Of a stretch of 8,277 nucleotides of DNA, positions 4,925 through 8,277 are shown one piece after another. Origin of the DNA: JALXCG01 sp026991065 [NCBI: Gemmatimonadota bacterium] (GTDB lineage Bacteria; GCA-2686955); NCBI GenBank assembly GCA_026991065.1, contig JALXCG010000106.1, forward strand, positions 1-8,277, in the 5' to 3' direction. The position numbers and the translations under genes were made by a program. The notes below the pieces were generated by a model, which made no database searches, was not told the origin of the DNA, and was given only the letters and a program-made list of their open reading frames with translations. Numbering within the stretch: position 1 is the first letter of the stretch; every line of letters starts with the position of its first letter.

Positions 4925-7588
4925 GTGAGCGAACCAAAAGCCGATCGCCGTGTGCGTTTCATCTCCCGGCCGATCGAGTGGATGCTGGCCCTCATCGTGT
5001 TGCTGGGTGTGGGCTACGTCTACTGGTCTACGGTCGCGCCCGGTCTCACTTTCTGGGACGCTGGGGAGTTCATCGCTTGCTCGGCGATTCTGGGAATCCC
5101 CCACCCCCCCGGCACACCATTCTTCATTCTGCTGGGGCGGGTGGCGACGATCCTGATTCCGTTCGGCGAGATCGCCTGGCGGGTCAACATGGTCAGCGCG
5201 ATCTCCAATGTGATGACCGCGGTGCTGGGCAGTTTGATCGTGTTCCGAATTGTGCGGCCGTGGATGCGGGAGATGCCGGAGGGGGTCGCGGATCTGCTGG
5301 CGGCGCTGGCCGGTGTTTGTGCGGCGGGTACCATGGCTTTCGCGTCGACAGTGTGGGCGAACGGGACCGAGGCGGAGGTTTATGGAGCATCCATGTTCTT
5401 CCTGCTCCTGGTAACTTGGCTCTCCGTGGTGTGGTATGACGCGGCCGGAACGCGCGGCGCGGATCGCTTGCTGGTTCTGGTGCTCTATTTGACGTTTCTC
5501 GCCATCGGCGTGCATATGCAGAGCCTGATGCTGGTCGGGCCGGTCTTCGTGGCGGTGGCGTTGCGGGATCCGCGCAAGCTCACCGACCCACTGCTCTGGG
5601 CGGTTGTCGTGGTTGCGCTTCTGGCGCTGATTCACACGACCGGTTTTCTTACTTTGACGACCGTGGGTTTGGTGGTCACGGGGGGCGTGCTGCTCTTGCG
5701 GGGAGGGCGCGGCGGAGCGCGCTGGCTCCTGCCTTTCGCGCTGTTTACGGTGATCGCGGTGGGCTATTCAACCCACATCTATATTCCGCTGCGCTCGGCG
5801 GAGAATCCGGCGATCGATGAGAACGATCCGGAAACCTGGGAGAGTTTCAAGGGGTTCCTGGAACGCAAGCAGTATGGCTCTGAATCGATGGCTGTGCGGG
5901 CGCTGACCCGCCGCGGCTCCTGGAAGAGCCAGCTGATTACGAACGAAAAGATGGGGCTCTGGAGGAACTTTACCGAGCAGTATTCAGATTCCCTCGCGGC
6001 TCACTTGATTTTCACTTTTGCCGGGCTGCTGGGACTCTATGTGCTTTTCCGGCGAGGGATCGGATTGGGGGTCTTGATCGGGCTGGCGATGCTCATCGGA
6101 ACGGTGGGACTGGTCTGGTACTTGAATTTCTCCGACGGCAGCATGGGCATTAAAGAGGAGGTGCGCAATCGCGACTACTTCTTCACGCCGGGATTCATCT
6201 ACTACGCGATCCTGATCGGTGTCGGCGTGGGTGGATTCCTGGAGATGCTCTATGGCTGGGTTCGCGAAAATGTGTGGGCGGCAGGCTTGCCGCTGGCGAT
6301 TGTTGGGATTCCCTATCTTGTGCCGCTGGCGACCGGAAATGCGGGATTCATCGAGAACCTGGCGCTGGGGGTGGTGATCGTGGCGCTGCTGCTGCTTCTG
6401 GGTGGCGGCATCGTCAGGCTTTTTCCGGAGAGTTCGCGTTCTCAGGCTGCGGTCCTGGCGGGTGGCGCGCTGGCGGCCTTCTTCTGCGTTCAGACGCCGC
6501 TGGAGGCGAATTATTTCAGCCACGATCGGTCGCGCGATCGGATCGCGGAAGATTATGGGCGCAACATCCTTACCTCTTGCGAGGAGGGGGGCCTGATTTT
6601 TACCAACGGCGACAACGATACGTTTCCGCTTTGGTATCTGCAGGAAGTGGAAGGATTCCGCCGGGATGTTCGGGTGATCAATCTTTCACTGCTGAATACA
6701 GACTGGTATGTGGCACAGTTGCGTGATCGCGAGCCGCGCGTGCGGATCTCCCTGGATGATGCGGCGCTGGAAGCGCTGCAGCCCTATGTGATCGGCCCCA
6801 ACCGCAAAGCGGTGCGCCAGCAGGACCGGATGATCGAAGAGATCGTGAAGCAAAACCGCTGGCGCAAACCGGTTTATTTCGCGATTACGGTTCCGGAGCA
6901 GAATCGGGTTGGGTTGGAGCGCTATCTGCAGATGGAAGGTTTCGTCTATCGCTTGCATCCGGAGCCGGTCGAGAAGAGCGTCAATACCGAGCGCACGTGG
7001 GAGTTGATGTCCAAGGAGTACCGCTACAATGGGCTGGCCGACCCGTCGCTCTACAAGGATAGCAATACGCTGAATCTGCTCAACAACTACGTGGCGGTGA
7101 CCTACCAGTTGGCGATGCAGTTGCGCCAGGATGGCGACCTGGAGAAGGCGGCGGAGGTGCTGGAATTCGGTCTCGGGCGGGTCACCTGCACGCGCTGGGA
7201 GATTCCGGGAACGCTGGCGCAGATCTACGCCAAGCTGGGTCGCCAGGATGACGCGGCCGAAACGGCAGAGATGATTCTGCGCGATTTCGGCAATCTGACC
7301 GACGCGGTGAGCTATGCGGCCGGTGTGCTCTATCGGGCGGGACGGAAGGAGCGGGCGGAAGAAGTCTATCGTCGGGCGCTCAGCCTCTGGCCAACATCCG
7401 ATGCGCTCAACCAGGAACTCTTCTCGCTGCTCTACCGGGAGCGCGATGACAAGGGCGCTCAGCAGGCGCTGGAAGACTGGTTGCGGGCGGCTCCAAACAG
7501 CAAGCGGGCGCGGCAGATCCGAGATCAGTTGTCGGCGCTGCCGGCAGCGCCCGCAGCGCCGCCAGCGCCCGCAAGAGAGAAAGAGTGA
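4925..7588 (+). CDS. DUF2723 (GT117/TMEM260-like) membrane glycosyltransferase with C-terminal TPR-like domain
   Basis: An 887-residue polytopic protein. After a short basic N-terminus, TM1 (about 18-36) leads to FWDAGEF (43-49), with D45 and E48 as the likely acidic residues of the first extracytoplasmic loop of a GT-C enzyme. HPPGTPFF follows at 60-67. Further DUF2723 blocks are RVNMVSA (86-92), EAEVYG (149-154), GVHMQSLML (195-203), VRNRDYFF (413-420) and GDNDTFPLWYLQEVEG (562-577). Roughly 13-14 membrane segments end near 524. Residues 525-700 form a soluble domain, and 714-870 are helix pairs of TPR type (AEVLEFGL, AQIYAKLGR, AGRKERAEEVYRRAL). The tail 870-887 is Pro/Ala-rich. Human TMEM260 is an O-mannosyltransferase of this family, and GT-C enzymes generally use lipid-phosphate sugars. 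Transfer of a sugar to exported proteins is therefore likely, but donor and acceptor are not shown. The gene stands alone with its own leader, and its stop is 4 bases from the convergent gene. Confidence 0.93.
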   Translation: MSEPKADRRVRFISRPIEWMLALIVLLGVGYVYWSTVAPGLTFWDAGEFIACSAILGIPHPPGTPFFILLGRVATILIPFGEIAWRVNMVSAISNVMTAVLGSLIVFRIVRPWMREMPEGVADLLAALAGVCAAGTMAFASTVWANGTEAEVYGASMFFLLLVTWLSVVWYDAAGTRGADRLLVLVLYLTFLAIGVHMQSLMLVGPVFVAVALRDPRKLTDPLLWAVVVVALLALIHTTGFLTLTTVGLVVTGGVLLLRGGRGGARWLLPFALFTVIAVGYSTHIYIPLRSAENPAIDENDPETWESFKGFLERKQYGSESMAVRALTRRGSWKSQLITNEKMGLWRNFTEQYSDSLAAHLIFTFAGLLGLYVLFRRGIGLGVLIGLAMLIGTVGLVWYLNFSDGSMGIKEEVRNRDYFFTPGFIYYAILIGVGVGGFLEMLYGWVRENVWAAGLPLAIVGIPYLVPLATGNAGFIENLALGVVIVALLLLLGGGIVRLFPESSRSQAAVLAGGALAAFFCVQTPLEANYFSHDRSRDRIAEDYGRNILTSCEEGGLIFTNGDNDTFPLWYLQEVEGFRRDVRVINLSLLNTDWYVAQLRDREPRVRISLDDAALEALQPYVIGPNRKAVRQQDRMIEEIVKQNRWRKPVYFAITVPEQNRVGLERYLQMEGFVYRLHPEPVEKSVNTERTWELMSKEYRYNGLADPSLYKDSNTLNLLNNYVAVTYQLAMQLRQDGDLEKAAEVLEFGLGRVTCTRWEIPGTLAQIYAKLGRQDDAAETAEMILRDFGNLTDAVSYAAGVLYRAGRKERAEEVYRRALSLWPTSDALNQELFSLLYRERDDKGAQQALEDWLRAAPNSKRARQIRDQLSALPAAPAAPPAPAREKE
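7545..7571 (+). repeat. 9-bp tandem repeat, 3 copies, encoding the Pro/Ala-rich tail
   Basis: CAGCGCCCG (7545-7553), CAGCGCCGC (7554-7562) and CAGCGCCCG (7563-7571) lie head to tail in frame. They produce the alternating Ala/Pro end of the glycosyltransferase (about residues 874-883). The short period suggests slippage; copy number could vary among relatives. Confidence 0.75.
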
Positions 7589-7598
7589 GGTCTCACTC
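7583..7598. terminator. Perfect palindromic hairpin spanning both convergent stop codons
   Basis: GAGTGAG (7583-7589) and CTCACTC (7592-7598) are exact reverse complements around GT; as RNA the outer six pairs could close a four-base loop. The plus-strand TGA (7586-7588) and the minus-strand TGA (complement of 7593-7595) sit at mirror positions in the arms. A hairpin would form in transcripts from either direction. There is no T-run on either side, so a bidirectional terminator or mRNA-end role is plausible but unproven. Confidence 0.4.
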
Positions 7599-8277
7599 CG
7601 GATCCCGCACCCGCAACTCGACCAGCTCCGAGGTGGTCACTACAGTCTGCTCCGGCCCCACCGAAGTGACCACGGAGCGCAGCATTCCGTCGCGCCCCCA
7701 CCAGCTCTCCTCGATCACTTCCGCGGCGGCGCTGCGTCTGACATCGGTAATCAAATAGCACTCCACGGTTCCGGTGACCTTGCGCCAGGGTTCCTCCCAT
7801 TCACAAACAGAGGTGCTGTCGGCACAGGGACCACGGCGCAGAACATTGATGTCGTACAGGACGACCTGGTCGTCACGGCCGTGGTTCCAGCGGGTGGTCT
7901 CTACCCAGCCATCGACCCAGTTGGTGAGTGAATCCGGGCCCTCTTCGGGGGTCGTCAGAGGGTAGGTGAGCAGGGGGCGCGGTTCGGTAAACTCGCTGAT
8001 CGTGCCGTTGCTGAAATCCCCGATCGCACCGTAGGTGATGTCATTGTCTTCCGCCGGCGCAAAGCGAAACCAGGTTATGGTGCTATCGGTGATGCCGCCC
8101 ACCCGCTGCACGCGGGTAACAGGAATGGCCCCGGTCCAGATGCCGAAGGTTGTGTCGCTCCCCACCGTGACTTGCAGCGTGCCCAGTTCCGATTGATCGA
8201 CACGGCCGTCGCCGGGGGTCGAGTCCCAGGTGCGCTCAACGTTGTAGATATAGCGATCGCCGGCAACGGGGGAATGG
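7593..8277 (-). CDS. Unrecognised protein, C-terminal 227 residues (start beyond right edge)
   Basis: The minus-strand frame is open from the window edge to the TGA at 7593, so the gene begins outside the window. A GTG at 8165 is in frame, but 37 more coding residues lie upstream of it (from ...DRYIYNVERTWDST), with the same composition and no obvious SD, so it is not taken as the start. The fragment is rich in Thr, Val, Asp, Trp and Tyr in short alternating beta-strand-like runs. It has no membrane segment and two cysteines eight residues apart (GPC-ADSTSV-CEW) that could form a disulfide. FTEPRPLLTYPLTTPEEG, followed by alternating strands, resembles the all-beta secreted proteins and lipoproteins common in FCB-type genomes. 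That is an impression, not a domain match. Export is inferred; the signal peptide would be off-window. It is tail-to-tail with the glycosyltransferase. Confidence 0.75.
   Translation of the reverse strand, partial: HSPVAGDRYIYNVERTWDSTPGDGRVDQSELGTLQVTVGSDTTFGIWTGAIPVTRVQRVGGITDSTITWFRFAPAEDNDITYGAIGDFSNGTISEFTEPRPLLTYPLTTPEEGPDSLTNWVDGWVETTRWNHGRDDQVVLYDINVLRRGPCADSTSVCEWEEPWRKVTGTVECYLITDVRRSAAAEVIEESWWGRDGMLRSVVTSVGPEQTVVTTSELVELRVRDPE

Noticed and set aside
4846-5439. Plus-strand open frame overlapping the start of the DUF2723 gene
   Set aside because: It is out of frame with the strongly supported glycosyltransferase, and its translation shows no membrane segments or motifs.

Overview
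The window is high-GC bacterial DNA with closely spaced genes. Signal peptides, a periplasmic-type c-type cytochrome and a multi-pass GT-C glycosyltransferase of the DUF2723 family point to a Gram-negative organism. DUF2723 proteins with a C-terminal TPR-like region are typical of Bacteroidota and the wider FCB lineages. Together with the high GC this would suit a high-GC FCB-type or uncultivated lineage (Gemmatimonadota, Eisenbacteria or Latescibacterota-like), but that assignment is inference only. Start codons are ATG and GTG, and several genes have a GGAG-type ribosome binding site.

Layout, left to right. (1) 1-166, minus: N-terminus of an exported protein cut by the window edge. (2) 297-1325, plus: an extended short-chain dehydrogenase/reductase of the dihydroflavonol-4-reductase-like group, divergent from (1). 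(3) 1350-1850, minus: an exported cytochrome c'/c-556-type protein with a Met/His-rich tandem repeat behind its signal peptide, tail-to-tail with (2). (4) 2128-3204 and 3213-4517, plus: a CorA-type divalent cation channel followed 8 bases later by an MscS-family mechanosensitive channel, very probably one operon. (5) 4518-4924: a 407-base non-coding gap, very G-rich on the left with a G-quadruplex-type motif, AT-richer on the right with a possible promoter. (6) 4925-7588, plus: an 887-residue DUF2723 (GT117/TMEM260-like) membrane glycosyltransferase with a TPR-like tail. (7) 7593-8277, minus: the C-terminal 227 residues of an unrecognised protein whose start lies beyond the window. It is tail-to-tail with (6), and both stop codons sit inside one perfect palindrome.

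The only clear functional pairing is corA-mscS, two membrane channels for ion and osmotic homeostasis. The other genes look like independent housekeeping or envelope functions in alternating orientation. I found no mobile element, CRISPR array, RNA gene, phage gene or defence module. Nothing here is convincingly a new multi-gene system. The best leads are the Met/His repeat on the cytochrome, the shared stop-codon palindrome, and the TPR-tailed glycosyltransferase.
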